Assembly: GCF_042887685.1 (NCBI RefSeq)
Contig: NZ_JBHVOS010000011.1
Span: 1-64,000 of the forward strand
Length of the DNA: 64,000 bases
Source of the DNA: Oerskovia sp042887685
GTDB taxonomy: Bacteria; Actinomycetota; Actinomycetes; Actinomycetales; Cellulomonadaceae
Direction: 5' to 3'
Of this stretch, positions 16,397-24,620 are shown piece after piece. How positions within the stretch are numbered: position 1 is the stretch's first letter; every line of letters starts with the position of its first letter. Under the pieces are notes generated by a model that was not told the DNA's origin, made no database searches, and worked only from the letters and a program-made list of their open reading frames with translations. Both the position numbers and the translations under genes were made by a program.

Positions 16397-17769
16397 CGGC
16401 GGTCGACCTCGTGGCCGAGGCACCCGGTCGTCCGGTCTCCGCTCCGGCGCCGTGGCGACCCGCCGCGCTCGACGACCTGGCTGCGGCCGCCCGCCCCGAG
16501 CGGGTCGGCGTCGTGTCGTCGGCGGTCGGTCTGAGCGTCGAGGTCGCGGGGCTGCGGTGCGCCCTGGGGGACCTGGTGCACATCGGGGAGGCCCCCGACG
16601 GCGTCGCGGCCGAGGTCGTGGCGACGTCGGCGGGGCTGGCTCGGTGCATGCCGCTCGGCAGGCTCACGGGGGTCGGTGCCGGTGCGCCCGTGCGCACGAG
16701 CGGCACGGGCATCCTCGTCCCCACGGGGCGGGGACTCTTCGGCCGCGTGATCGACGCCCTGGGGCGTCCGGTCGACGGCCTGGGCCCGATCGTCAGCGAC
16801 GCGCGGGTGCCGGTCGACAACGAGGCCCCCTCGGCCATGGATCGTGCCCGCATCGACACGCCGCTCCAGACGGGCGTGCGCGTGCTCGACTCGCTGGTGA
16901 CCCTCGGCCGGGGGCAGCGCATCGGCCTGTTCGCGGGGTCGGGCGTGGGCAAGTCGTCGTTGCTGTCCATGGTGGCCCGCGGGACGGACGCCGAGGTGTC
17001 GGTCATCGCCCTCGTCGGCGAGCGCGGGCGCGAGGTCCGCGAGTTCCTCGAGGACGACCTGGGGCCCGAGGGCCTGGCCCGCTCGGTCGTGGTCGTCGCG
17101 ACGTCGGACGAGCCGGCCATGATGCGCCGCCGGGCCGCGTTCACGGCGACCCGGATCGCGGAGGCGTTCCGCGACGAGGGCGCGCACGTGGTGCTCATGA
17201 TGGACTCCCTGACGCGGGTGTCCATGGCGCAGCGAGAGATCGGCCTGTCGGTCGGGGAGCCGCCCGCCACGCGCGGCTACCCGCCCTCGACCTTCTCGCT
17301 CATGGCGAACCTGCTCGAACGGGCGGGCACGGGCGTGCGCGGTTCCGTGACGGGGATCTACACGGTCCTCGTCGACGGCGACGACCACAACGAGCCGATC
17401 GCCGACCAGGCGCGCTCGATCCTCGACGGGCACGTGGTGCTCGACCGGGCCATCGCGGTCTCGGGGCACTACCCGGCCGTGGACCCGCTCGGGTCGATCT
17501 CGCGCGTCGCGTCGCGCGTGACGTCCCCGGAGCAGAGGTCGCTCGCGCTGACCCTGCGCAAGGTCCTCGCAGCGCGCCGCAAGGCGCAGGACATCCTCGA
17601 CATCGGGGCCTACAAGAAGGGCACCGACCAGCTCGTCGACGCCGCGCTGGCGCACGAGCGCGCGATCGACGCCTTTCTCCAGCAAGCCATGACGGACGGC
17701 ACACCGGCCGAGGAGACGTGGTCGCGCCTCGCGCGACTGACCGAGGCCCTGATCGACGGGGAGGCGTGA
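16393..17769 (+). CDS. fliI: Flagellum-specific ATPase FliI
   Basis: FliI hydrolyses ATP at the base of the flagellar export apparatus. The 458 residues include the P-loop GSGVGKSSLLSMVARG, the Walker B region VVLMMDSLTRVSMAQREIGL, and the FliI signature GEPPATRGYPPSTFSLMANL. The N-terminal domain is shorter and more alanine-rich than in enteric FliI. The ATG overlapping the fliH stop is used; upstream open frame is out-of-frame fliH. The stop overlaps the fliJ ATG. Confidence 0.97.
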   Translation: MTAVDLVAEAPGRPVSAPAPWRPAALDDLAAAARPERVGVVSSAVGLSVEVAGLRCALGDLVHIGEAPDGVAAEVVATSAGLARCMPLGRLTGVGAGAPVRTSGTGILVPTGRGLFGRVIDALGRPVDGLGPIVSDARVPVDNEAPSAMDRARIDTPLQTGVRVLDSLVTLGRGQRIGLFAGSGVGKSSLLSMVARGTDAEVSVIALVGERGREVREFLEDDLGPEGLARSVVVVATSDEPAMMRRRAAFTATRIAEAFRDEGAHVVLMMDSLTRVSMAQREIGLSVGEPPATRGYPPSTFSLMANLLERAGTGVRGSVTGIYTVLVDGDDHNEPIADQARSILDGHVVLDRAIAVSGHYPAVDPLGSISRVASRVTSPEQRSLALTLRKVLAARRKAQDILDIGAYKKGTDQLVDAALAHERAIDAFLQQAMTDGTPAEETWSRLARLTEALIDGEA

Positions 17770-18206
17770 TGAGCACGAAGTTCCGGCTCGCGGGGGTGCT
17801 GCGGTTGCGGCGGCTCGAGGAGGACACGGCCAAGGCGCGGCTCGCGAGCGCCCACGCGGACCTCGCACGGACCGTCGAGGAGGCCGGCGGGCTCTCCGCG
17901 TACCTCGAGTCGTCGCCCGACCGTGCCACGACGGGCGCCTCGCTCGCCGCGATCGCGGCCTCGCGGGCCGCCACGAGCGCGCTCTTCGCGGCCCTCGAGG
18001 CCGAGGCACGCCGCAAGTCGGCCGAGGTCGACGCGGCGTTCAGCGGGCTCCAGGGGGCGCGGACGGCGCGCCTCGGGCTCGAGAAGCTCGAGGACCGTCA
18101 CGACGAGGACGTCGCGCGCGCCGAGGGCCGCGCCGAGCAGGTCACGCTCGACGAGGTCGCCTCGTCGACGTGGCGACCGACCACCGGAAGGACCACCGGA
18201 GCATGA
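17769..18206 (+). CDS. fliJ: Flagellar export protein FliJ
   Basis: FliJ is a coiled-coil subunit that fits into the FliI ring. The 145 residues start with the family pattern KFRLAGVLRLRRLEEDTAKA and are then almost entirely helical with heptad-like alanine and charged residues to about residue 135. Sequence identity in this family is low; size, the N-terminal motif and the position after fliI support the call. ATGA overlaps on both sides. Confidence 0.87.
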   Translation: MSTKFRLAGVLRLRRLEEDTAKARLASAHADLARTVEEAGGLSAYLESSPDRATTGASLAAIAASRAATSALFAALEAEARRKSAEVDAAFSGLQGARTARLGLEKLEDRHDEDVARAEGRAEQVTLDEVASSTWRPTTGRTTGA

Positions 18207-18964
18207 GCATGACCCAGGCCCTGACCCGCGTCGGGGAGATCCGCACCGAGATCACGGCCCTCCAGGACCCGACGGCGTCGCGCGGCGCGTCGTCGACCGG
18301 GACGGCGGGCACGACCTCGGGCACCGGGACGGCGAGCGCGACCGACTTCGCGTCGGTGCTCGCGGCGCTCGGCGCCGGGGACGCGAAGGGCTCGTCGGAC
18401 ATGTTCGGCAGCCTGCTGTCGTCGCTGACCGGCACCAGCACGGGCACCGGCAGCGGCACCGGCACCGCCGCGGGGTCGCTCGACCTCGCGGGCCTGTTCT
18501 CCTCGCTCGCCGCGGGTGCGACGTCGGCCGCAGGGGCGACCTCGGTCGGCGCGGCTGGTGCCACGACGCCGTCGGCGGCCACGGGCAGAGCGACGTCGTC
18601 GGCCACCGGCAGGGCCGGTGCGATCCTCGAGACCGCCAAGCAGTACCTGGGCGTGCCGTACGTCTGGGGCGGCGAGAGCCTGGCCGAGGGCGGACTCGAC
18701 TGCTCGGGCCTCGTCCAGCTCGTGTTCGGCGCGCACGGTGTCGACCTGCCGCGGGTCGCGCGGGACCAGATGCGTCAGGGCACCGAGGTCGCCTCGCTCG
18801 CGCAGGCGCAGCCCGGTGACCTCATCGTCCAGCGGGACGGCAAGCACATCGGCATCTACCTGGGCGACGGGCAGATGATCCACTCGCCCAAGCCCGGCCG
18901 GACCGTCGAGATCACTCCTGTCACGGACGCCTCCGTGACCACGATCCGCCGCGTGCTGGGCTGA
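18203..18964 (+). CDS. NlpC/P60 peptidoglycan hydrolase in the flagellar operon
   Basis: A 253-residue protein with a C-terminal NlpC/P60 (C40) domain: catalytic cysteine C167 in LDCSGLVQLVF, histidine H215 in GKHIGIYLGDG and a third polar residue H227 in MIHSPKPG. The N-terminal 140 residues are low-complexity, rich in glycine, serine, threonine and alanine, with no clear signal peptide. Tight overlap with fliJ and closeness to fliK indicate a flagellar role, most likely opening the cell wall for the rod, a job done by FlgJ in proteobacteria. Export through the flagellar type III route is possible because no Sec signal is seen; this is inference. Confidence 0.88.
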   Translation: MSMTQALTRVGEIRTEITALQDPTASRGASSTGTAGTTSGTGTASATDFASVLAALGAGDAKGSSDMFGSLLSSLTGTSTGTGSGTGTAAGSLDLAGLFSSLAAGATSAAGATSVGAAGATTPSAATGRATSSATGRAGAILETAKQYLGVPYVWGGESLAEGGLDCSGLVQLVFGAHGVDLPRVARDQMRQGTEVASLAQAQPGDLIVQRDGKHIGIYLGDGQMIHSPKPGRTVEITPVTDASVTTIRRVLG

Positions 18965-18975
18965 GGGGCGCCGTC

Positions 18976-20481
18976 ATGACTGCGATCACGTCGTCGCTCG
19001 TGAACCTCCTCACGCCCGCTGCCGCGCCCGGTGCGCGCCGCGGCGCGGGGGACTCCTCGGACCTGTTCGACCGGTCCCTCGCCGCAGCGTCGGACGAGAC
19101 TGCCGGGCCGGTAGGCGCGTCGTCGTCCGGCGAGGAACCTCCCGTCGTGGGCACCCTGCCCGACGGCGCCGCCCACCCGGGGCTCGTCGGCGCCCCCGGC
19201 CTCCCGGGTAGCCAGGGCGGTCCCGGACCGTTCCTCGACGGGGTCCTGCCCGGTGAGGGCGGGTCGGGGGCGCCCGTCGACGGTGCCCTCGGCGAGGGCA
19301 CCGACGAGTCCGACGGCGTCGACGGTCCCGGCGAGGCGGTCGGCACCGAGGGGGCCGTCCTGCTCGGCGGGCAGCCGCCCGCTGCCGTCCCGCCGGTGGT
19401 CCCCGCGCCCGTGCCTCCGGGCTCGGCCGTGCTCCCGGACCTCGTCGGTGCGCCGGGGACCGCAGGGACCGGTGGCGCCCCTGGGGCGGCGACCGGCGTC
19501 GTCGGGCCGTCCTCCGCCGGACCGGAAGAGCAGGCCCCCGGGCCCGTGCCACCGGCCGGCAGCGCGGTGTCGACCGCAGGGGAGCCGGAGGCGTTCGTCG
19601 GAGCGACCACGGCGCAGAGCACCTCGCTGCGCGGGACCTCGACGGCGACCGCCGAGGAGGCCCCCTCGGACGCCCGGCCGCTCGGCGACGTCGCCGCGCC
19701 CCCCGTCGCGGCCGGGCAGGCGTCCGGCGGGGGAGCGGGCGGCGCGTCCGACGGTTCGCGGCAGCCTGCGGGGGCGCCGGTGCCGACCGTTCCGGCGCTC
19801 AGCGCGACCGGAGCGGCTCCCGGTGCGCGGGTCCCCACGGACTCCGGGACCACGGCCCCGGCCGAGGTCGCCCCCGAGCCGACGGCGGCGCCCGGGCAGG
19901 TCGTCCCCGCGCCCGTGCCGGTGGTGCAGACCCCGGTGACCGCCGCCGTCGGGCAGGTCGCCCCTGCCCCTGCCACGCCGCAGGCGACACCCACGTTCCA
20001 CGCCCAGGTCTCCGGACCCGTGTTCCAGCTCCTCGACGCGGGCGACGGCGACCACGTGCTCACGCTCTCGGTGACCCCCGACAACCTGGGCCCCGTGACC
20101 GTCCGGGCGCACATCGCGGGCGGCGAGCTGCGGATCGAGCTCTTCGCCCCGCACGACGCCGGCCGTGAGGCCCTGCGCGCCCTCGCGGGCGAGCTCCGCC
20201 GCGACCTCGCGGGCATCGCGCCGACGGCGTCGCTGTCGGTCTCGGACGCGAAGGAGGCGCCGGCGCAGGGGACCGGCCACCAGGCCGGGGCCGGCCACGG
20301 CAGCGCGGGCGACGGAGGTGCCGGCAACGGTGCCGCCGGGCGACCGGGCGAGGGGCACCCGTGGCAGTCCCGACCCGGTGGACGGCCCGGTGTCCCCGGG
20401 GCGACCACCGACCAGACCATCCAGCCGACAGTGGACGACACGACGCCGGGGGCCGCCCGGCGCCTCGACGTCCTCGTCTGA
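18976..20481 (+). CDS. fliK: Hook-length control protein FliK
   Basis: FliK measures hook length and switches export specificity. The 501 residues consist of a long, disordered Pro/Gly/Ala/Val-rich region (about 40-335), then a FliK C-terminal (Flg_hook) domain: FQLLDAGDGDHVLTLSVTPD, LGPVTVRAHIAGGELRIELF and EALRALAGELRRDLAGIAPT. A second low-complexity tail follows. The region is compositionally like that of other actinobacterial FliK proteins. Starts 11 bases after the NlpC/P60 gene; followed by flgD, its usual partner. Confidence 0.9.
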   Translation: MTAITSSLVNLLTPAAAPGARRGAGDSSDLFDRSLAAASDETAGPVGASSSGEEPPVVGTLPDGAAHPGLVGAPGLPGSQGGPGPFLDGVLPGEGGSGAPVDGALGEGTDESDGVDGPGEAVGTEGAVLLGGQPPAAVPPVVPAPVPPGSAVLPDLVGAPGTAGTGGAPGAATGVVGPSSAGPEEQAPGPVPPAGSAVSTAGEPEAFVGATTAQSTSLRGTSTATAEEAPSDARPLGDVAAPPVAAGQASGGGAGGASDGSRQPAGAPVPTVPALSATGAAPGARVPTDSGTTAPAEVAPEPTAAPGQVVPAPVPVVQTPVTAAVGQVAPAPATPQATPTFHAQVSGPVFQLLDAGDGDHVLTLSVTPDNLGPVTVRAHIAGGELRIELFAPHDAGREALRALAGELRRDLAGIAPTASLSVSDAKEAPAQGTGHQAGAGHGSAGDGGAGNGAAGRPGEGHPWQSRPGGRPGVPGATTDQTIQPTVDDTTPGAARRLDVLV

Positions 20482-20493
20482 GAGAGGAACGAC

Positions 20494-21012
20494 GTGCCGG
20501 TCACCCCCGTCACCGGGCCCGTCTCCGCCCCCGTGGAGACCGCCCCGCGCACGCAGAACGCGCGCGCTCCCAAGCAGGAGTACGACAGCGAGCTGTTCCT
20601 CGGGCTGCTCGTGACCCAGCTCCGCAACCAGGACCCGTCCAGCTCCATGGAGACCAGCGAGATCGTCGCCCAGACGACGTCGCTGGCCATGATGGAGTCC
20701 CTCAGCGCCATGAGGACCCTCGTCGAGGACTCCGCGGTGCGACAGCAGGAGGCGTTCGCGCTGCAGATGCGCGACGCGGCCGCCACCCTGCTCGGCAAGG
20801 AGGTGTCCTACCTCGACGCGGACGGCGTCGAGCACAAGGGCATCGCCACGGCGGTGTCCTACAAGGACGCCGTCCCCACGGTGACGATCGGCGACAAGAG
20901 CATCGCGCTCGACAAGGTCTCCGGCGTCACCGGCACGGTCAGCACGGATGCCACCGAACCCCCACCCGCCACGGACGGCGCAACCGACAGCCAGGCCGGC
21001 GCAGCCGCCTGA
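20494..21012 (+). CDS. flgD: Hook-capping protein FlgD
   Basis: FlgD is the scaffold cap for hook polymerisation. The 172 residues contain the conserved N-terminal segment YDSELFLGLLVTQLRNQDPS, followed by SMETSEIVAQTTSLAMMESL, and a short C-terminal beta domain (LLGKEVSYLDADGVEHKGIA). It lacks the long C-terminal FlgD Ig-like domain of enteric homologues, as is usual in Gram-positives. GTG start, 12 bases after fliK. Confidence 0.94.
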   Translation: MPVTPVTGPVSAPVETAPRTQNARAPKQEYDSELFLGLLVTQLRNQDPSSSMETSEIVAQTTSLAMMESLSAMRTLVEDSAVRQQEAFALQMRDAAATLLGKEVSYLDADGVEHKGIATAVSYKDAVPTVTIGDKSIALDKVSGVTGTVSTDATEPPPATDGATDSQAGAAA

Positions 21013-21027
21013 CCCGAAAGGACTCTC

Positions 21028-22209
21028 GTGCTCCGTTCTCTCAACACCGGAATCTCCGGTCTGCGCGCCCACCAGAACATGCTGGACGTGACCGGCAACA
21101 ACATCGCCAACGTCAACACGACCGGCTTCAAGTCCTCGCGCACCCAGTTCCAGGACACGCTCTCGCAGCTCGTCGCCGCGGGCGTCGCCCCCGACCAGCA
21201 GGTCGGTGGGTCCAACCCCGCGCAGATCGGCCTCGGCGTCACGACCGCGGCGATCACGACGCAGTTCACGCAGGGCGCGTCACAGGCCACGGGCGTGGCG
21301 ACCGACCTCATGATCGACGGCGACGGGTTCTTCGTCGTCGAGAGCGGTGGCCAGCAGCTCTACACCCGCAACGGTGCGTTCGACTTCGACGCGAGCGGCC
21401 GACTGGTCAACGCCGACGGCGCGTTCGTCCGCGGCTGGACCGCGGTCAACGGCGTCGTCAACACGAGCGGCCCCCTCGGCCGTCTCACGATCCCCGTCGG
21501 CGACGTCGCCCCGCCCGAGGCGACGACGAGCGTCACGCTCGGCGGCAACCTGCCCGCCGACGCGAAGGACGGCACCAAGGTCGTGCGCGACATCGAGATC
21601 TTCGACGAGCTGGGCACGTCGACCAAGCTGTCGCTCGAGTTCACCGCGACCGGCGGGGAGTGGTCCGTGAGCGCGCTCGACACCGCGACCGGCACGGTCA
21701 TCGGGGGGCCGCAGGACCTGACCTTCACCGACGGCGCCCTCACGTCCGGCGGGTCGCTCACCGTCGCGGGCGTGGCCATCGACTTCGGCACCGTCACGTC
21801 CTACGCGGGCCTGTCGAACGTCGCGGTCTCGGCCAAGGACGGTGCCGCGGCGGGGTCGCTCAAGTCGTACTCGGTCTCCGGGAACGGCTCGATCATCGGC
21901 ACCTACTCGAACGGCAAGACCGCCGTCCTCGGACAGGTCGCGCTCGCGTCCTTCACCAACATGGGCGGCCTCGAGAAGGCGGGCGGCTCGACCTACGCGG
22001 CCACGCAGTACTCGGGCGAGGTCATCGTGGGCGGCGCCGGCGACCAGGGCATGGGCAAGATCACGGCCGGCTACCTCGAGATGTCGAACGTGGACCTCTC
22101 GCAGGAGTTCACCAACCTCATCGTGTCCCAGCGCGGGTTCCAGGCGAACTCGCGCGTCATCACCACCTCCGACGAGGTGCTGACCGAGCTCGTCAACCTC
22201 AAGCGTTGA
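21028..22209 (+). CDS. flgE: Flagellar hook protein FlgE
   Basis: FlgE polymerises into the hook. The 393 residues have the axial N-terminus (LNTGISGLRAHQNMLDVTGN followed by NIANVNTTGFKSSRTQFQDT), a central D1/D2 region and the C-terminal axial helix (SNVDLSQEFTNLIVSQRGFQ then ANSRVITTSDEVLTELVNLK). Starts at a GTG 15 bases after flgD with GAAAGGA upstream. It is the last gene before a strong hairpin. Confidence 0.96.
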   Translation: MLRSLNTGISGLRAHQNMLDVTGNNIANVNTTGFKSSRTQFQDTLSQLVAAGVAPDQQVGGSNPAQIGLGVTTAAITTQFTQGASQATGVATDLMIDGDGFFVVESGGQQLYTRNGAFDFDASGRLVNADGAFVRGWTAVNGVVNTSGPLGRLTIPVGDVAPPEATTSVTLGGNLPADAKDGTKVVRDIEIFDELGTSTKLSLEFTATGGEWSVSALDTATGTVIGGPQDLTFTDGALTSGGSLTVAGVAIDFGTVTSYAGLSNVAVSAKDGAAAGSLKSYSVSGNGSIIGTYSNGKTAVLGQVALASFTNMGGLEKAGGSTYAATQYSGEVIVGGAGDQGMGKITAGYLEMSNVDLSQEFTNLIVSQRGFQANSRVITTSDEVLTELVNLKR

Positions 22210-22238
22210 CGACCGCCGCGCGCGGGGCGGCGCGCGGT

Positions 22239-22283
22239 CACCACGGCGCCCCCGGGACGGCACGTCCCGGGGGCGCCGTGGTG
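22239..22283 (+). terminator. Terminator after flgE
   Basis: A perfect 21-bp GC-rich inverted repeat (22239-22259 with 22263-22283) around a three-base GCA loop lies 30 bases after the flgE stop. The following roughly 220 bases up to flbD hold no gene that I can support; they should include the flbD-motAB promoter, but no clear element is seen. Confidence 0.82.
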
Positions 22284-22507
22284 CGCGGGCGGGGCGGGAA
22301 GCGAGGGCCGTCCGGCCGGACTTCTCGCCCGGCGCGCACCCGCCCGGCCGTCGCGGCGGGTTCAGCCACCCTCCCCGTTCACGAGAGCACGAGGGCTGCC
22401 GAGAGTACGGATCAGCGGGGCACGGCCGACCGGCGGTGCACCGCGCCCCGAGAGGCCTGGCTCGTCGCCCTCGCACCCTCCGACCGACCCGACCCGAAGG
22501 TGGAACC

Positions 22508-22813
22508 GTGATCGTCCTCACGCGCTTCAGCTCCGAGCGCATCGCGATCAACGCGGACCTCGTGGCCCGTGTCGAGACCAACCCGGACACCCGGGTCACG
22601 CTGATCGACGGTTCCCGATACATCGTCACCGAGTCGATGGAGGACGTGATCCGACTGGTCGAGGAGCACAAGGCCCGCGTCCTGCTGATCGCGCAGTCCA
22701 TGACCAGCATCGGTGAGCGCACGCCGCTCGGCATCGTGCCGGACCGGCCCGATCCTGAGGCCGACGACCGGGCCCCGGTCGCCGTGACCCCGCTCCCCAC
22801 CCCGAGGAAGTAG
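22508..22813 (+). CDS. flbD: FlbD/SwrD-family flagellar protein
   Basis: A 101-residue protein with the small FlbD domain: IVLTRFSSERIAINADLVAR, then VETNPDTRVTLIDGSRYIVT and a VDDVI-like helix (MEDVIRLVEEHKARVLL). In Bacillus subtilis the family member SwrD raises motor power through the stators. Here it directly precedes motA and motB, which fits that role. The C-terminal 30 residues are a proline-rich tail. GTG start with AAGGTGG upstream. Confidence 0.88.
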   Translation: MIVLTRFSSERIAINADLVARVETNPDTRVTLIDGSRYIVTESMEDVIRLVEEHKARVLLIAQSMTSIGERTPLGIVPDRPDPEADDRAPVAVTPLPTPRK

Positions 22814-22818
22814 GCCCC

Positions 22819-23592
22819 ATGGATCCCGCAACCATCATCGGCATCCTGTTCGCGTTCGGTGCGCTCGTCGCGATGGTGCTCCTCGAGGGAGCCCAGATCA
22901 CGTCGATCCTGCTGCCCGCGCCGATCATCCTCGTCTTCGGTGCCAGCATCCTCGTCGCGGTCGCGTCGGGCACGGTGCGCGACGCGCTCCAGGCGATCAA
23001 GGCGCTGCCGAGGGCGTTCGTGGCCAAGCCGGCCCGACCGGCCGACGCGATCGAGGAGGTCGTGCGCGCTGCCGAGATCGTGCAGAACGACGGTGGCCTC
23101 CTCGCGCTCGAGGCAGAGTCCCAGAAGACCGACGACCCGTTCCAGCGCAGCGCCCTCCAGTCCTTGGCGGACGGTGCCGACGCCGACCAGCTCCGCACCC
23201 TGCTCGAGGAACGCATCGAGACCAAGAGCCGCGAGGACGCCGTCGCCTACGACTTCTACAACGCCATCGGCGGGTACGCCCCGACCATCGGCATCGTCGG
23301 CACCGTCGTGTCGCTGACCCACGTCCTGGAGAACCTCTCCGACCCGGCAGAGCTCGGCCACATGATCGCCGCCGCGTTCATCGCGACCCTGTGGGGCATC
23401 CTGTCGGCGAACTTCATCTGGCTGCCCATCGGCGCCAAGCTCAAGCGCATCTCCGACCTCGAGATCCAGCGGCTCGACGTGCTGCTCGAGGGGTACATGT
23501 CGATCCAGGCGGGCGCCCGCGCCCGCGTGATCGACGAACGGCTCAAGACCATGGTCCCCGACTGGTCGCTGCCCACGGGCAAGGCCGCCTGA
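22819..23592 (+). CDS. motA: Flagellar motor stator protein MotA
   Basis: MotA forms the proton or sodium channel with MotB and pushes on FliG. The 257 residues have four membrane segments (about 5-25, 30-50, 148-170, 182-205), with the conserved GGYAPTIGIVGTVVSLTHVL and AAFIATLWGILSANFIWLPI. The cytoplasmic loop between segments 2 and 3 holds the charged residues that touch FliG. The stop overlaps the motB ATG. The coupling ion cannot be determined with confidence from the sequence. Confidence 0.96.
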   Translation: MDPATIIGILFAFGALVAMVLLEGAQITSILLPAPIILVFGASILVAVASGTVRDALQAIKALPRAFVAKPARPADAIEEVVRAAEIVQNDGGLLALEAESQKTDDPFQRSALQSLADGADADQLRTLLEERIETKSREDAVAYDFYNAIGGYAPTIGIVGTVVSLTHVLENLSDPAELGHMIAAAFIATLWGILSANFIWLPIGAKLKRISDLEIQRLDVLLEGYMSIQAGARARVIDERLKTMVPDWSLPTGKAA

Positions 23593-24500
23593 TGAGCGGC
23601 CGCTCGGCGGGGCACGGTCGGCGCCGGCGAGGCGGCGGCGGGGGCGGCGGCGGCGGGGGAGGCCACGACACGGGCGGCAGCGGTCGCTGGATGGTCTCCT
23701 ACATGGACATGGTCACGGTCATCATGTGCCTGTTCATCGTGCTGTTCGCCATCAGCTCGGTCGACCAGGACAAGTACCAGGAGCTCAAGTCGTCGCTCGC
23801 GGCGGGCTTCGGCACGATCGAGGACGCCGACGTCGTGGAGGCGGTCATCGACAACCCGGCCACAGAACCTCCTGCCGACGTCGAGACGGACCTCGAACGG
23901 GCCCTGGCCGAGGTCGCCGACCTGACCGGGCTGCGCGACGCGATGGCGAAGGACCTCGAGGCCTACGGGATGTCCGAGACCGTGAGGTTCGAGATCGACG
24001 AGCGCGGCCTCACGGTGCGCCTGGTGTCGGCCGACACGTTCTTCTCGCCGGGCAGCGCCGACCTCACCGACGAGGCGCGTTCGGTCCTGCAGATCATCGG
24101 TCCGGTGCTCGCTCCGACGCCCTACGAGATCCAGGTCGAGGGGAACGCCGACTACAAGTCGACCGTGGGGTCTCGCTTCCCCACGAACTGGGAGCTGTCG
24201 TCGTCGCGCGCCACGGCGGTCCTGCGCCACCTCGTCGAGCACAGCGGCCTGACCGAGCACCGCATCGCCGCCGTGGGGTTCGGGTCGGCCCGGCCGCTCG
24301 CCGGGGGGACGCATCCCGAGGCGCTCGCCGCCAACCGGCGCGTCGACATCATGGTCCTGTCCGCGCAGCCCGAGGCCGTGCGAGCGCTCATCCCCGAGGT
24401 CCTCGGTGGCACGCTCACCGCGGCGGATGTCCCGGCGGCGGAGTCGGCGCAGCGTGCGTCCCAGGCGGCCTCGGCCGGTACGGCGGCCGGGACCGGCTGA
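23592..24500 (+). CDS. motB: Flagellar motor stator protein MotB
   Basis: MotB anchors the stator to peptidoglycan. The 302 residues begin with a basic segment and a run of eleven glycines (residues 14-24), then the membrane helix with the ion-binding aspartate D39 (WMVSYMDMVTVIMCLFIVLF) and a periplasmic OmpA-like domain (SADTFFSPGSADLTDEARSV, ELSSSRATAVLRHLVEHSGL, HPEALAANRRVDIMVL). The cytoplasmic tail is longer and much more glycine-rich than usual. ATGA overlap with motA. fliL, which commonly follows motB, is missing. Confidence 0.95.
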   Translation: MSGRSAGHGRRRRGGGGGGGGGGGHDTGGSGRWMVSYMDMVTVIMCLFIVLFAISSVDQDKYQELKSSLAAGFGTIEDADVVEAVIDNPATEPPADVETDLERALAEVADLTGLRDAMAKDLEAYGMSETVRFEIDERGLTVRLVSADTFFSPGSADLTDEARSVLQIIGPVLAPTPYEIQVEGNADYKSTVGSRFPTNWELSSSRATAVLRHLVEHSGLTEHRIAAVGFGSARPLAGGTHPEALAANRRVDIMVLSAQPEAVRALIPEVLGGTLTAADVPAAESAQRASQAASAGTAAGTG

Positions 24501-24586
24501 CACCCTGGGGCCGCCGGGCAGGACGTCGCCCGGCCAGGGCGGCCCCTCCCGCTCGGTGGCCCCGGTGCTCGTCCGGTCGGCGCGCA

Positions 24587-24612
24587 GGCTCTCCCTCGCC
24601 CGCCTGCATAGG
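24587..24612 (+). promoter_or_regulatory. Recurrent flagellar motif GGCT-N16-CATAGG (copy 2)
   Basis: The CATAGG block lies only 8 bases before the fliM GTG and merges with its ribosome-binding site (AGGAGA). If it is a -10 element the fliM message would be almost leaderless; alternatively the match here is partly due to the ribosome-binding site. Confidence 0.35.
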
Positions 24613-24620
24613 AGACCGAC

